A DNA stretch of 64,000 nt from an uncultured Flavobacteriales bacterium (GCA_937973685.1 CALJKJ010000017.1:1-64000); one strand, 5' to 3'. Counted from the stretch's first letter, positions 33,209-43,346 are shown. Notes: generated from the letters alone by a model not told the origin. A program made the numbers and translations.

Positions 33209-35818
33209 ATGAAGTTATTATTTTCACTTTGTTGTTTTTTAGCAACATTCATTTCGTTCTCTCAGCAATTGCCAGTAAATTGTACTATGGCTGTTCCTGG
33301 ATGTACTGTTCCCAATTTTGCTATTGTTGGGACCAATCCAACCTATAATACCGTTGATTTCACAGCGGGATCTATATCTAATCCAAGTACCAATCCCAAT
33401 GGTGGAAATTCAGGATGTTTGTTAACAGGTGAAACAGTTTCAACTTTCATTACAATAAATGTAGTTACATCTGGCACATTACAATGGTCAATAGTTAGTC
33501 CAACAGCATCTGGCTGTTTTGACTGGATCATGTGGCCAAATGTAAATAATAACGGATGTGCAGGAATAAATGGAAATACCTTACCTCCAGTAGCATGTAA
33601 TTGGAATGGAACATGTAACGGGAATACAGGAATGGCAAGTCCAGCAAATTATCCTCCTGGAGCATCTTCAACAAGTTATGAAAACCCTCTGACAGTTACA
33701 GCTGGACAACAATTTATTTTATGTTTATCGAACTATAGCTCGACAAATCAATCAGTTAATTTAAATTTCTTTGGTTCGGCTAATGTATCATGTAGTGTTT
33801 CAGCTCCTAATAAAACAATTTGTCAAGGAAATAGTACAACGGTTACAATTTCAACTCCTGGCTACACAAATCCAACATTTCAATGGTTAGTTACTACAGG
33901 AGTTTCAAATCCTTCAGGAGGAACAAACGTTACAGTAAACCCAACTGTTACAACTACTTATCATGTAAAAGTAACCCAACCTGCAACACTTACAGCAGCT
34001 GCTTTAATTGATACAGCGACATTTACCGTAACTGTTATTCCTCCCTTAACTCCAAATGCTGGTCCAGATCAAGTAGTATGTTTTGGGTCACCAATAACAC
34101 TTGCAGCAACACCAGCTGTTGCACCTGTAACAGGAAGTTGGCAAGTTATAGTCCCAACAGGATTAACACCTCCTGCAACAGCAACATTTGCTCCAAATTT
34201 TAGCAATCCAACTCCAACCGTAACGGTTAATCAGCCTGGTATTTATAAATTCGTTTGGAAATTGACGAGTACACTTTGTGGAACAGCACGTGATACAATG
34301 AGTGTAATTGTTTCAGAACAACAAATTGCAGCTACTACGAGCTCTCCAGCATGCGTCGGTGAAGCCAATGGAACGATTTCAATTACTTCTGCAAATGCAG
34401 TACTTTATAGTTATGACAATGGATTAACGTGGGTACCAAACGCAAGTCAATCAACTTTTCCAGCTGGAACATATACGGTGTGTGCTAAAAATGCATTGGG
34501 TTGTTCCAAATGCACAACGGTCACCGTCATTGATCCTTCACCGATAGTCTTGAGTTTGTCAAATGATACTTTGATTTGTGAGAATGGCACAGCAAATTTA
34601 GTTGCAAGTGCAACAGGTGGAACGTCATTCAGTTATCATTGGAACCAAACGGCATCACTAAGTGGCAATCAATCAGTTTCTCCAAATACACCAACAAACT
34701 ATTTAGTGTATGCTGAAAATCAATTGGGTTGTGTTTCTATAACTGATTCAATTCAAGTAACGATACGACCAGGAATATCTGCTTCTTTGAGTCCTTTAAA
34801 TCAAAGTGTTTGTCCAGGTTATCCTGGAACAATAAGTGTCACAAATTTAGCTGGAGGACTTGGACAGCCATATATTTTTACATGGTCAACGAGTGCAACA
34901 AATACGGGTAGTACGTCAAGTATATCACCTTCGCCATCAACAACAACAACATATAATGTTACTATTGAGGATGCGTGTGAGTCTACACCATTGGTAATTG
35001 CTACGGATATTATTACTTATCCACTACCTATTCCAATGATATCTGTAGATCAACCAACAAAATGTGAGCCTGCTTCTTTTGTATTAACAAACGAAACAGA
35101 TCCATTAATGTCCACTGGAACAGTTTGGAATATTAGTGATGGGCAACAGTTTGTTAATTTGGATCAAATTGTTCCTGATAACTTATTTGCCGGGATGTAC
35201 GATGTTCAGTTAATTGTAACTTCTCCAGATGGATGTATCGATTCAACAACCTTCAATTCATTTTTGAATGTGCATCCAAAACCTAACGCAGATTTTAAGT
35301 GGAGTCCAGATCCAATTTTAATGTTTAACACACAAGTACTTTTCACAAACTATAGTTCAGGTGCTGATTCGTATCAATGGTATTTTCAAAGTGCGGTTCC
35401 CAATCAATCCAGTGCTGAAAATCAAGAAGTCATGTTCCCTGACGGTCAAACAGGGTTATACGATGTGATTTTAATTGCAAATTCTTCGTTAGGATGTTCT
35501 GATACAACATTGATCAAAGTTCCTGTTAAACCAGAAGTTTTGATTTATGCGCCTAATGCATTTACTCCTGATGGTGATGAGTTTAACCAACATTGGTCGG
35601 TTATTATGGAAGGAATCGACGTAACAGTTTTCGATTTATTGATTTACAATCGATGGGGAGAAGTCATTTGGGAAAGTAAAGATGTAACTGCAACATGGGA
35701 TGGAACGTACAAAGGAAAAATTGTTCCTGCTGGGATTTATAATTGGACAATACGAACAAAAGATGCATTGAACGATAAAAAGTATGAATTTACTGGTTCA
35801 ATCAATGTGTTGAGATAA
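33209..35818 (+). CDS. Large secreted adhesin-like protein with T9SS type B (gliding-associated C-terminal) domain
   Basis: The 869-residue surface protein has a signal peptide (KLLFSLCCFLATFISFSQ) and a Cys-containing N-terminal domain of about 180 residues. Repeated Ig/PKD-like beta domains follow, with paired cysteines and repeated S-V-S-P-N-P/T-T-T-T-Y patterns. One PKD-like module lies near 690-770 (PKPNADFKWSPDPILM). The C-terminal domain of about 90 residues is the gliding-motility-associated CHU_C type: APNAFTPDGDEFNQHW, LLIYNRWGEVIWES, TWDGTYKGKIVPAGIYNW. That domain directs export by the type IX system. A role in adhesion or motility is inference from the architecture. Confidence 0.88.
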   Translation: MKLLFSLCCFLATFISFSQQLPVNCTMAVPGCTVPNFAIVGTNPTYNTVDFTAGSISNPSTNPNGGNSGCLLTGETVSTFITINVVTSGTLQWSIVSPTASGCFDWIMWPNVNNNGCAGINGNTLPPVACNWNGTCNGNTGMASPANYPPGASSTSYENPLTVTAGQQFILCLSNYSSTNQSVNLNFFGSANVSCSVSAPNKTICQGNSTTVTISTPGYTNPTFQWLVTTGVSNPSGGTNVTVNPTVTTTYHVKVTQPATLTAAALIDTATFTVTVIPPLTPNAGPDQVVCFGSPITLAATPAVAPVTGSWQVIVPTGLTPPATATFAPNFSNPTPTVTVNQPGIYKFVWKLTSTLCGTARDTMSVIVSEQQIAATTSSPACVGEANGTISITSANAVLYSYDNGLTWVPNASQSTFPAGTYTVCAKNALGCSKCTTVTVIDPSPIVLSLSNDTLICENGTANLVASATGGTSFSYHWNQTASLSGNQSVSPNTPTNYLVYAENQLGCVSITDSIQVTIRPGISASLSPLNQSVCPGYPGTISVTNLAGGLGQPYIFTWSTSATNTGSTSSISPSPSTTTTYNVTIEDACESTPLVIATDIITYPLPIPMISVDQPTKCEPASFVLTNETDPLMSTGTVWNISDGQQFVNLDQIVPDNLFAGMYDVQLIVTSPDGCIDSTTFNSFLNVHPKPNADFKWSPDPILMFNTQVLFTNYSSGADSYQWYFQSAVPNQSSAENQEVMFPDGQTGLYDVILIANSSLGCSDTTLIKVPVKPEVLIYAPNAFTPDGDEFNQHWSVIMEGIDVTVFDLLIYNRWGEVIWESKDVTATWDGTYKGKIVPAGIYNWTIRTKDALNDKKYEFTGSINVLR

Positions 35819-35837
35819 TATTTAGCATTTTTGTAAG

Positions 35838-35868
35838 AGGCTGTTTGTTATCAAACAGCCTTTTTTTT
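35838..35868 (+). terminator. Rho-independent terminator after T9SS type B gene
   Basis: AGGCTGTTTG pairs with CAAACAGCCT around TTAT and runs into a T-tract of eight or nine. It lies 19 nt after the stop. Confidence 0.93.
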
Positions 35869-35912
35869 GTAATTAATTTTTTATTTTAAACAGAAAGCAG
35901 GGATAAACTGTT

Positions 35913-35920
35913 TAACTTTG
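35913..35920 (+). promoter_or_regulatory. Candidate -7 element for hutU
   Basis: TAACTTTG matches TAnnTTTG and lies 16 nt before the hutU ATG at 35937. No TTG at the expected 19-nt distance is seen. Confidence 0.5.
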
Positions 35921-35936
35921 AACAAACAAATTTTTT

Positions 35937-37946
35937 ATGACTATTTCTGAGTTTCAATTTGATATTAAACAAGGAATTCCAAAAGAATTACCCCAAAAAA
36001 AAGCAATCGATCCTGCTATTAATCACGCTCCTAAAAGAAAAGATATATTATCAAAGGAGGAAAAGGAATTAGCACTTAGAAATGCATTGCGCTATTTTCC
36101 AAAGCAGCAACACGCGGAACTGATTCCTGAATTTTTAGACGAATTAACACGTTATGGACGCATATACATGTACCGCTTTCGTCCAGATTATGAAATGAAA
36201 GCGCGACCAATCAATGAATATCCTGGTAATTCGGAACAAGCAAAAGCAATCATGCTCATGATTCAAAATAACTTGGATTATGCAGTTGCTCAACATCCTC
36301 ATGAATTAATTACATACGGTGGAAATGGTGCTGTTTTCCAAAACTGGATTCAATACCGTTTGTGTATGAAATACCTTTCTGAAATGACTGATGAGCAAAC
36401 ATTGGTTATGTATTCAGGTCATCCAATGGGTTTGTTTCCGTCACACAAAGACGCTCCAAGAGTTGTTGTTACGAATGGAATGGTAATTCCAAATTATTCG
36501 AAACCAGATGATTGGGAGAAAATGAATGCTTTGGGTGTTTCACAATATGGTCAAATGACTGCTGGTTCGTACATGTACATTGGTCCGCAAGGTATTGTTC
36601 ATGGTACGACCATTACAGTTTTGAATGCGGGTCGAATGATTGCTAAAAACGGTGAAGACTTATCTGGTAAATTATTTTTAACTGCTGGGTTAGGAGGTAT
36701 GTCAGGTGCGCAACCAAAAGCTGCATCCATCGCTGGTTGTATTTCTGTAACAGCAGAAGTCAATGAAAAAGCTGTGCGTACAAGACATTCACAAGGATGG
36801 GTTGATGAAGTAATCAGCGATATAAATCAATTATGTGTACGAGTTAAAGAAGCTAAAGCGAAAAAAGAAGTTGTTTCTATTGCCTACAGTGGAAATGTTG
36901 TTGAAGTTTGGGAAAAATTCTTGAAAGAAAGTATTTATGTTGATCTTGGAAGTGATCAAACATCGTTACATAATCCTTGGGCAGGAGGTTATTACCCAAT
37001 GAATATGACATTGGAAGCCGCTAACGATTTAATGGCAGCTGATCCAGAAGCATTTAAAATTGCCATTCAAGACACCTTGAAGCGTCACGCTGCTGCTGTC
37101 AATGCGCATGTAGCTAAAGGAACCTATTTCTTTGATTATGGAAATGCATTTTTATTAGAAGCATCGCGAGCAGGAGCGGATATCATGGCTCAAAATGGGA
37201 TTGACTTCAAGTATCCTTCGTATGTTCAGGATATAATGGGACCAATGTGTTTTGATTACGGTTTTGGGCCTTTTAGATGGGTTTGTGCATCGGGTAACCC
37301 AGAAGATTTACAAAAGACAGATGATATCGCTTGCGCTGTGTTAGAAGAAATAATGACGACAAGCCCAGATGAAATTAAGCAGCAACTTGCAGATAATATT
37401 AAATGGATAAAAGGTGCACAGGCAAATAAATTAGTAGTCGGATCTCAAGCACGTATTTTGTATGCAGATGCTGAAGGTCGAATGAAAATTGCCGCAGCTT
37501 TCAACAAAGCTATTGCAACTGGTGAAATAGGCCCAATTATTCTTGGCCGCGACCATCATGATGTGTCAGGCACTGATTCACCATACCGTGAAACATCAAA
37601 TATTTATGATGGTTCACGCTTTACAGCTGATATGGCGATTCATAATGTAATTGGGGATTCATTCAGAGGAGCAACTTGGGTGTCTATTCACAATGGTGGC
37701 GGTGTAGGTTGGGGTGAAGTGATCAATGGTGGATTTGGAATGCTGTTAGACGGTTCTGATGATGCGCATAGAAGATTAACAATGATGTTGCATTGGGACG
37801 TAAATAATGGAATTGCTCGCAGAAATTGGGCACGAAATGAAGGCGCTGTCTTTGCAATTAAACGTGCAATGGAGCAAGAACCGCGTTTGAAAGTTACCAT
37901 ACCTGAAATGGTTGATGACGTGTTACTTAAGAATTTATTTGACTAA
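35937..37946 (+). CDS. hutU: Urocanate hydratase
   Basis: Urocanase converts urocanate to imidazolone propionate in histidine degradation, using tightly bound NAD+. The 669-residue protein has the family blocks YGGNGAVFQNWIQYRL, YSGHPMGLFPSHKDAPR, LTAGLGGMSGAQPKAA (NAD-binding glycine-rich region), the cysteine-containing DIMGPMCFDYGFGPFRWVCA, and GRDHHDVSGTDSPYRETSNI. It is longer than the ~550-residue proteobacterial enzyme and matches the long form. No hutH, hutI or hutG is beside it, so the pathway is scattered. It has its own promoter-like element and terminator. Confidence 0.95.
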   Translation: MTISEFQFDIKQGIPKELPQKKAIDPAINHAPKRKDILSKEEKELALRNALRYFPKQQHAELIPEFLDELTRYGRIYMYRFRPDYEMKARPINEYPGNSEQAKAIMLMIQNNLDYAVAQHPHELITYGGNGAVFQNWIQYRLCMKYLSEMTDEQTLVMYSGHPMGLFPSHKDAPRVVVTNGMVIPNYSKPDDWEKMNALGVSQYGQMTAGSYMYIGPQGIVHGTTITVLNAGRMIAKNGEDLSGKLFLTAGLGGMSGAQPKAASIAGCISVTAEVNEKAVRTRHSQGWVDEVISDINQLCVRVKEAKAKKEVVSIAYSGNVVEVWEKFLKESIYVDLGSDQTSLHNPWAGGYYPMNMTLEAANDLMAADPEAFKIAIQDTLKRHAAAVNAHVAKGTYFFDYGNAFLLEASRAGADIMAQNGIDFKYPSYVQDIMGPMCFDYGFGPFRWVCASGNPEDLQKTDDIACAVLEEIMTTSPDEIKQQLADNIKWIKGAQANKLVVGSQARILYADAEGRMKIAAAFNKAIATGEIGPIILGRDHHDVSGTDSPYRETSNIYDGSRFTADMAIHNVIGDSFRGATWVSIHNGGGVGWGEVINGGFGMLLDGSDDAHRRLTMMLHWDVNNGIARRNWARNEGAVFAIKRAMEQEPRLKVTIPEMVDDVLLKNLFD

Positions 37947-37966
37947 AAAACAAATTATAAAATGCG

Positions 37967-37994
37967 AAGGCTGTCTTTTTAGACAGCCTTTTTT
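37967..37994. terminator. Bidirectional terminator between hutU and OmpA-family gene
   Basis: AAGGCTGTCT pairs perfectly with AGACAGCCTT around TTTT. T-runs follow on the plus strand and A-runs precede it, so it can stop both convergent genes. The minus-strand gene's stop codon overlaps its right edge. Confidence 0.88.
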
Positions 37995-39177
37995 AGTTGA
38001 TGATTTTTATTTCCACCCGTCGATTAGCCTGCTCTTCAGACGCCAATTTTGGATTGGGATAAATAGGTTTTGTATTTCCGAGGCCAACAGTTGTTAAACG
38101 ATCTTTATTGATACCGTTTTCAACCAAATATTTTTTGACTCTTTTCGCACGTGCCTCTGAAATTTGTTGTCCATCAAAAGAACTGTGACCTGTTTCATTT
38201 ACATGACCTTGTATTTCAATTTTAATTCCAGCGTTAAGTGCCAAAAATTCTTTCAGTCGTCTGAGTTTGGGTTCCGATTCAGGAGTATAATTTGTTGTTC
38301 CGATAATGAAATCAATGTTATCAAGTTGCAGTGATTTTCCAGTGCCAAGAGGTTCTAGCCAAACAATAATTTCATTATCCGAAAGTGGTGATAATGGTTC
38401 TTCTTTGTCAATGAAAAAGTAACCTGCAGCATCAACTGATATCGTTATTTTCCCCGATTTTTCTGGACAAAAATAAAAATCAGACCCATAATACAATGCC
38501 GCAACACTTTTCATGCCTGAAATGGTCATTTTTGCTGTAACAGGATTTCCAGTAATAGCATCTCTTAATTGAATTGTGCTAAAGTGTGTAAATTTTTCTG
38601 GTCGTAAATCGACAACCTTACTATTTTCATTCTTGTCCGTATGCAATAAGTCAATTGGTTCCAAGTAAAATTGCACATCCATTTTTCTCTTCGTTTTTTC
38701 CCGCAATAGAAAACAGATCATTATCTCTTTTCCTGCCTCTAATTCTAATGGATACAATGTGTTTTTTGATGCGATTAAACTCAATCCAAGGCGTTTATCA
38801 CCTGCTCTTATGATACGTGCAATTTCTGCTTTGCCACTTAAGATGTCATTACAGAGTGTTCGTGATTGACTTTCAAAAATAAGCATGTCTATTTCACCTT
38901 CTCCAACAATTGCTTCTAGTGTAAAACGTCCTTTGAATGGCGCTTTAAAGGAACACCATAACGAGTTTTTTTCAATTAAATTAGCTAATGAAGGATAAGC
39001 TAAAAAGTCTTTTATTTTACCAGATTTTCCTGTAAATTCAAGCGTATAGGAACCAGATTGAAGAATGTTAGATGCACCAGTACAATCTGAGATGGATTCA
39101 GATAATTTCCATTCTGATTCTTGTCCATTTACCGATGTAACAAGTAAAAAAGATAATATTAGTAGTAGTTCCTTCAT
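37993..39177 (-). CDS. OmpA family outer-membrane/peptidoglycan-binding protein
   Basis: The protein of about 394 residues has a signal peptide (KELLLILSFLLVTSVNGQ) and an unrecognised region to about 200. A carboxypeptidase-regulatory-like beta module follows (about 205-275, LRDAITGNPVTAKM). The C-terminal OmpA domain carries IEIQGHVNETGHSSF, LSEARAKRVKKYL-like (here ISEARAKRVKKYL) and NRRVEIKI. It presumably links the outer membrane to peptidoglycan. I chose ATG at 39177; GTG at 39183 is 2 codons upstream. The divergent neighbour is the truncated haemoglobin gene. Confidence 0.87.
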   Translation of the reverse strand: MKELLLILSFLLVTSVNGQESEWKLSESISDCTGASNILQSGSYTLEFTGKSGKIKDFLAYPSLANLIEKNSLWCSFKAPFKGRFTLEAIVGEGEIDMLIFESQSRTLCNDILSGKAEIARIIRAGDKRLGLSLIASKNTLYPLELEAGKEIMICFLLREKTKRKMDVQFYLEPIDLLHTDKNENSKVVDLRPEKFTHFSTIQLRDAITGNPVTAKMTISGMKSVAALYYGSDFYFCPEKSGKITISVDAAGYFFIDKEEPLSPLSDNEIIVWLEPLGTGKSLQLDNIDFIIGTTNYTPESEPKLRRLKEFLALNAGIKIEIQGHVNETGHSSFDGQQISEARAKRVKKYLVENGINKDRLTTVGLGNTKPIYPNPKLASEEQANRRVEIKIIN

Positions 39178-39255
39178 TTTCACTATAAATGTAAAATAAA
39201 GTAATAGAAATTAGCGAGATTTGTAACAATCATTTTCATTTTAACAACTTTATGT

Positions 39256-39618
39256 ATGAGTACTTTATATGAGGAATTAGGAGCTCCAACCATTCAGCTT
39301 TTAGTTGCAAGGTTTTATGATGAGGTTTTTCGTTCTCCTGTTATTCAACAATTGTTTCAAACGGACAAAGCAGAAATTCAACGCAAACAAATGCTTTTTT
39401 TAACGCAGTTTTTAGGTGGGCCGAGCAATTATTCAATTGAATTCGGACATCCCAAAATGCGGATGCGCCACCTCCCTCATAAAATTGATGAAGTTGCAAA
39501 AAATGAATGGTTACGTTGTATGAAGAAAGCAATCGATTCGTTAGCGATTTCAGAAGATTTGAAAAGCCGATTGTTTCAGGTATTTCCGCCAGTTGCATCG
39601 CATATGGTCAATCATTGA
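39256..39618 (+). CDS. Group II truncated haemoglobin
   Basis: This small cytosolic haem protein binds oxygen or NO. The 120-residue sequence has the B10 tyrosine (Tyr21, ARFYDEVF), FLGGPSNYS, GHPKMRMRH with the proximal histidine (His72), and Trp85 at G8 (NEWLRCMKKA), the marks of group II (trHbO/YjbI type). Its stop codon overlaps that of the convergent DUF4403 gene by 7 nt. No redox partner is adjacent. Oxygen or NO handling is family knowledge, not shown here. Confidence 0.9.
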   Translation: MSTLYEELGAPTIQLLVARFYDEVFRSPVIQQLFQTDKAEIQRKQMLFLTQFLGGPSNYSIEFGHPKMRMRHLPHKIDEVAKNEWLRCMKKAIDSLAISEDLKSRLFQVFPPVASHMVNH

Positions 39619-41030
39619 TGCGCATCTGTGACCTTCATTTTTCCTTTTGCAATAACACGAATAATTAATTCGTCTTTAGCTGGATAAATAGTTAAAACAG
39701 AGAGGTGACTGACTTTTCCATTCACACTTATCGGAGGATACGAAAAGTGAAATTGTTCATTGATTACTGATTTTAATTGCGCTAATTGTGGTGTTAAATC
39801 TTGTAAAGTAGCATCTTGTAAGGCATTTAATATTCGATCGTTAAATAACCATTTCGCAGTGTTAACAAGGACATGTTTGGTCGCTAAATCATAATCAAGG
39901 TGCTTGATTGAAAGTGTTTGTGTCTCCACATCAAAAACAGGAGTTCCCGTTAAATACAGTTTACCTTTCTTGTAACCTGAAAAAACTACTGCAATAATTA
40001 ATTGATTTTTTGCCGCACCAGTTATTTCAACACTATCGATAATTACTTTCCTGTTTTTGATGTGTAACTCTTTTTTTCCATAAATGGTTTGCAAAACAGT
40101 CGATAACGAATCGTAGTTCAGTTGCATGTCTACTGTCAAATCAAACTCATCTGATTGAACAGTTTTAACTTGTTTTAATGGAGGAAGAGGAGTGATTGCT
40201 GTCTGAGAAGGGTTGTGAGAAAAAACAGGATTTGCTTCAATACTTAAGGTAGTATACAGTTTGTTTTTTTGAAAAAAGGGTGGAGTAACTGTTATCGATT
40301 TTGGTTGAATATGAAGGTAACCGTATGGTGCAAAAGCAAGCGTTTGATGAGCATTTTTCCATGCTGCGTCCGCATCTTTTTTAAACGAATAGTTATTGAT
40401 TTCTTTATCGATATCAACTGTTAAATTAGTCAATGCTCTTTTAACTTCTTTCAGTAAAATAGCCGTAGCATCGTAATTAAATACGGTTACCTTGCACGGG
40501 TCAAGTGCCTCGAGTCTTTCTAACTTTGTTTGTCCGACTAATTGGTAGTTTTCATTAATTCCAATAGTCGTGCTGTATTGCAATTCCATTTTTCGTAACG
40601 GTTCATTAACGCCACAACTGAAGGGAATCCGTGGTGAAATGCATTTTGGTTGCGAACTAAAAACTTCGGTACAACTAGGACAATAGCTCATTTTTATCCA
40701 GTATTCTCCGGCAACATCATAAGTGATTTTTTTATTTTCAGCTGCAAACGTTATTGGTTTTCGTTGAAAATGGTAATTGTAGGAAACGCCGTCACATTGT
40801 TGTTCGCCTCCATTGAATTCTTTGTCGATTGATCGGTCAATATCATTGAAATAAGGTGCAAGGGATAACTCAACTGGAACAATGATGTGCGAAACAGGTT
40901 GTTCAATCGGTGGAATAGGTTCAAAGTCGTTCGTTGGAGCTACTGGCTGAATGGTTTTACATCCTGTTACAACAACAAAAAAAGTAAGTGATAAGATGTT
41001 TAATAACTGTCGGAATATTACTTTTTCCAT
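39612..41030 (-). CDS. DUF4403 family lipoprotein
   Basis: The 472-residue protein has a lipoprotein signal, with the lipobox ending in Cys24 (FFVVVTGC). A long beta-rich body of the DUF4403 family follows; I recognise ISPRIPFSCGVNEPLRKM and the late LTGTPVFDVETQTLSI segment. A CPSC pair near residue 116 is notable. Function is unknown; the family is found mostly in Bacteroidota and Proteobacteria, and the fold may be of a lipid-binding type. It overlaps the haemoglobin gene tail-to-tail. Confidence 0.8.
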   Translation of the reverse strand: MEKVIFRQLLNILSLTFFVVVTGCKTIQPVAPTNDFEPIPPIEQPVSHIIVPVELSLAPYFNDIDRSIDKEFNGGEQQCDGVSYNYHFQRKPITFAAENKKITYDVAGEYWIKMSYCPSCTEVFSSQPKCISPRIPFSCGVNEPLRKMELQYSTTIGINENYQLVGQTKLERLEALDPCKVTVFNYDATAILLKEVKRALTNLTVDIDKEINNYSFKKDADAAWKNAHQTLAFAPYGYLHIQPKSITVTPPFFQKNKLYTTLSIEANPVFSHNPSQTAITPLPPLKQVKTVQSDEFDLTVDMQLNYDSLSTVLQTIYGKKELHIKNRKVIIDSVEITGAAKNQLIIAVVFSGYKKGKLYLTGTPVFDVETQTLSIKHLDYDLATKHVLVNTAKWLFNDRILNALQDATLQDLTPQLAQLKSVINEQFHFSYPPISVNGKVSHLSVLTIYPAKDELIIRVIAKGKMKVTDAHQ

Positions 41031-41044
41031 AAACGATTGCGCAT

Positions 41045-41070
41045 AAAAAAGGGAACCCGAAAGTTCCCTT
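41045..41070 (-). terminator. Terminator after isocitrate dehydrogenase gene
   Basis: On the minus strand AAGGGAAC pairs with GTTCCCTT around TTTCGG, and six T residues follow. It lies 22 nt past the icd stop. Confidence 0.88.
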
Positions 41071-41091
41071 AATAAAAGTACTTATTTTTCT

Positions 41092-43320
41092 TTAAATTTC
41101 AGAAATGATTGCGTTGAATGTTGCACTAGGACGCATCGCGGCAAAAGCAAGTTCAGCATTTGGTCGGTAATAACCTCCAATAGATACAGCTTTTCCTTGC
41201 GCATTGATTAATTCACTATTAATTTTCGCTTCGTTTGCTGTCAACTCATTCGCAATTGGCGTAAAGTGAGCTTTTAAAGTTGCATCACCAGTTTGAGCAG
41301 CCAACGCTTGCGCCCAATAAAGCGTTAAATAAAAATGACTTCCTCTGTTATCTAATTCACCAACTTTTCGTGCAGGAGATTTATCGTTTTCCAAGAATTT
41401 TTCTGTTGCAGCATCCAATGTCTCCGCCAACACTTTTGCTTGCGCATTTCCAGTAGTATTGAATAGGTGTTCGAATGAAACGGCAAGTGCTAAAAATTCA
41501 CCGAGTGAATCCCAACGTAAATAACCTTCTTGTAAAAATTGCTCCACATGTTTGGGTGCTGAACCTCCAGCTCCTGTTTCAAATAAACCTCCACCATTCA
41601 TTAACGGAACAATGGAAAGCATCTTCGCTGATGTTCCAACTTCCAAAATTGGGAATAAATCAGTAAGGTAATCACGCAAAACGTTTCCTGTAACTGAAAT
41701 AGTATCTAATCCTTTCACAATGCGTTCCAACGAAAATTGTGTTGCAGCTTCAGGAGTTAAAATACGAATATCTAATCCTGTTGTATCGTGATCTTTCAAA
41801 TACAAGTTAACTTTACGAATCAATTGCGCATCGTGTGAACGTTTTGGGTCTAACCAAAATACAGCGGGGGTATTGCTCAAACGAGCTCTTGTAACGGCTA
41901 ATTTAACCCAGTCACGAACAGGAGCATCTTTTGTTTGGCACATTCTCCAAATATCACCAGCTTCTACTGTGTGTTCAATTAATACTTTTCCTGTTTCATC
42001 TGTAACTTCAACAACTCCAGCTGCAGGAATTTGGAATGTTTTATCGTGAGAACCATATTCTTCAGCAGCTTGCGCCATTAAACCTACATTTGGAACACTT
42101 CCCATTGTTGTTGGATCCAAAGCACCATTTTTCTTACAAAAATCAATTGTAGTTTGGTAAACTCCAGCATAACAACGGTCTGGAATAATCATTTTCGTGT
42201 CTTGTAATTTTCCTGCTTTGTTCCACATCTGACCTGAGGTACGTATTGCAGCAGGAACCGATGCATCAACGATAACATCACTTGGAACGTGAAGATTGGT
42301 TATTCCTTTGTCAGAATTTACCATTGCTAAAGCAGGATTCGTAGCGTAAACCGCTTCAATTGCTGCTTCGATTGCTTCTTTTTCAGCGGAAGGCAAGGTT
42401 GCAATTTTCGCATACAAATCACCTAAACCATTATTTGGATTGATCCCTAGTTTTTCAAATGTAGCAGCATATTTTGAAAACACATCGGCAAAATAAACGG
42501 CAACAACGTTTCCAAAAATAATTGGATCGGAAACTTTCATCATCGTTGCTTTTAAGTGAACGGATAAAAGCACACCGCTTGCTTTTGCAGCTACAATTTC
42601 TTTAGCAATATAAGCACGAAGTGCCGATTGACTCATGACAGATGCATCAATAATTTCACCAGCTTTTAAACTTGTTTTTTCTTTTAAAACGATTGTTTCA
42701 CCAGTTGTAGTTTTCAACGCTATTTTCACATCCGTAGCAGCAGGAACCTCTACAGATTTTTCACTTCCGTAAAAGTCACCATGATCCATACTTGCCACAT
42801 GCGTTTGAGAAGTTGGCAACCATGCACCCATTGAATGCGGGTGTTTTTTCGCGTAATTTTTCACCGCTCTTGGTGCTCTTCTGTCCGAATTACCTTCACG
42901 TAATACTGGATTTACAGCACTTCCTTTGATTTTATCGTATTTTGCTTTCGCAATTTTTTCTTCTTCTGTTGTAGGCGATTCATTGAAATTAGGAATAGCA
43001 TATCCCAAAGCTTGCAATTCAGCAATAGCCTCTTTTAATTGCGGAATGGATGCGCTAATATTCGGCAATTTGATGATGTTCGCTTCTGGTGTTGTCGCTA
43101 GTTTCCCTAACTCTGCTAAAGCATCATCAACTTGTTGTGCAGCAGTCAAACATTCAGGGAATGATGCTAAAATCCGTCCAGCTAATGAAATGTCTCTCGA
43201 TTCAACGTGAACACCTGCTGTTGCTGCAAAGGCTTTCACAATTGGTAAAAATGAATATGTTGCTAATGCTGGGGCTTCGTCTGTAAGTGTGTACAGAATG
43301 GTAGAATTTGAATTCGCCAT
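41092..43320 (-). CDS. icd: Monomeric NADP-dependent isocitrate dehydrogenase
   Basis: This is the monomeric (IDH-II) enzyme of the TCA cycle, converting isocitrate to 2-oxoglutarate. It is about 742 residues from ATG at 43320; a start at 43362 would add 14 residues and move into the promoter. Motifs of the monomeric family seen are KGSAVNPVLREGNSDRRAP, HPHSMGAWLPTSQTHVASMD, the Lys/Tyr-containing DRCYAGVYQTTIDFCKKNGA and LNNRGSHFYLTLYWA-like (here ELDNRGSHFYLTLYWA). It is unrelated in sequence to the dimeric Icd. It has its own promoter and terminator. Confidence 0.96.
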   Translation of the reverse strand: MANSNSTILYTLTDEAPALATYSFLPIVKAFAATAGVHVESRDISLAGRILASFPECLTAAQQVDDALAELGKLATTPEANIIKLPNISASIPQLKEAIAELQALGYAIPNFNESPTTEEEKIAKAKYDKIKGSAVNPVLREGNSDRRAPRAVKNYAKKHPHSMGAWLPTSQTHVASMDHGDFYGSEKSVEVPAATDVKIALKTTTGETIVLKEKTSLKAGEIIDASVMSQSALRAYIAKEIVAAKASGVLLSVHLKATMMKVSDPIIFGNVVAVYFADVFSKYAATFEKLGINPNNGLGDLYAKIATLPSAEKEAIEAAIEAVYATNPALAMVNSDKGITNLHVPSDVIVDASVPAAIRTSGQMWNKAGKLQDTKMIIPDRCYAGVYQTTIDFCKKNGALDPTTMGSVPNVGLMAQAAEEYGSHDKTFQIPAAGVVEVTDETGKVLIEHTVEAGDIWRMCQTKDAPVRDWVKLAVTRARLSNTPAVFWLDPKRSHDAQLIRKVNLYLKDHDTTGLDIRILTPEAATQFSLERIVKGLDTISVTGNVLRDYLTDLFPILEVGTSAKMLSIVPLMNGGGLFETGAGGSAPKHVEQFLQEGYLRWDSLGEFLALAVSFEHLFNTTGNAQAKVLAETLDAATEKFLENDKSPARKVGELDNRGSHFYLTLYWAQALAAQTGDATLKAHFTPIANELTANEAKINSELINAQGKAVSIGGYYRPNAELAFAAMRPSATFNAIISEI

Positions 43321-43346
43321 GATTTTATGCTTTAATTGACTGTTTT

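Noticed and set aside
33800..35300. Tandem DNA repeats in the T9SS type B gene
   Set aside because: The domains repeat only loosely at protein level (Ig/PKD-like); no exact nucleotide repeat was seen.
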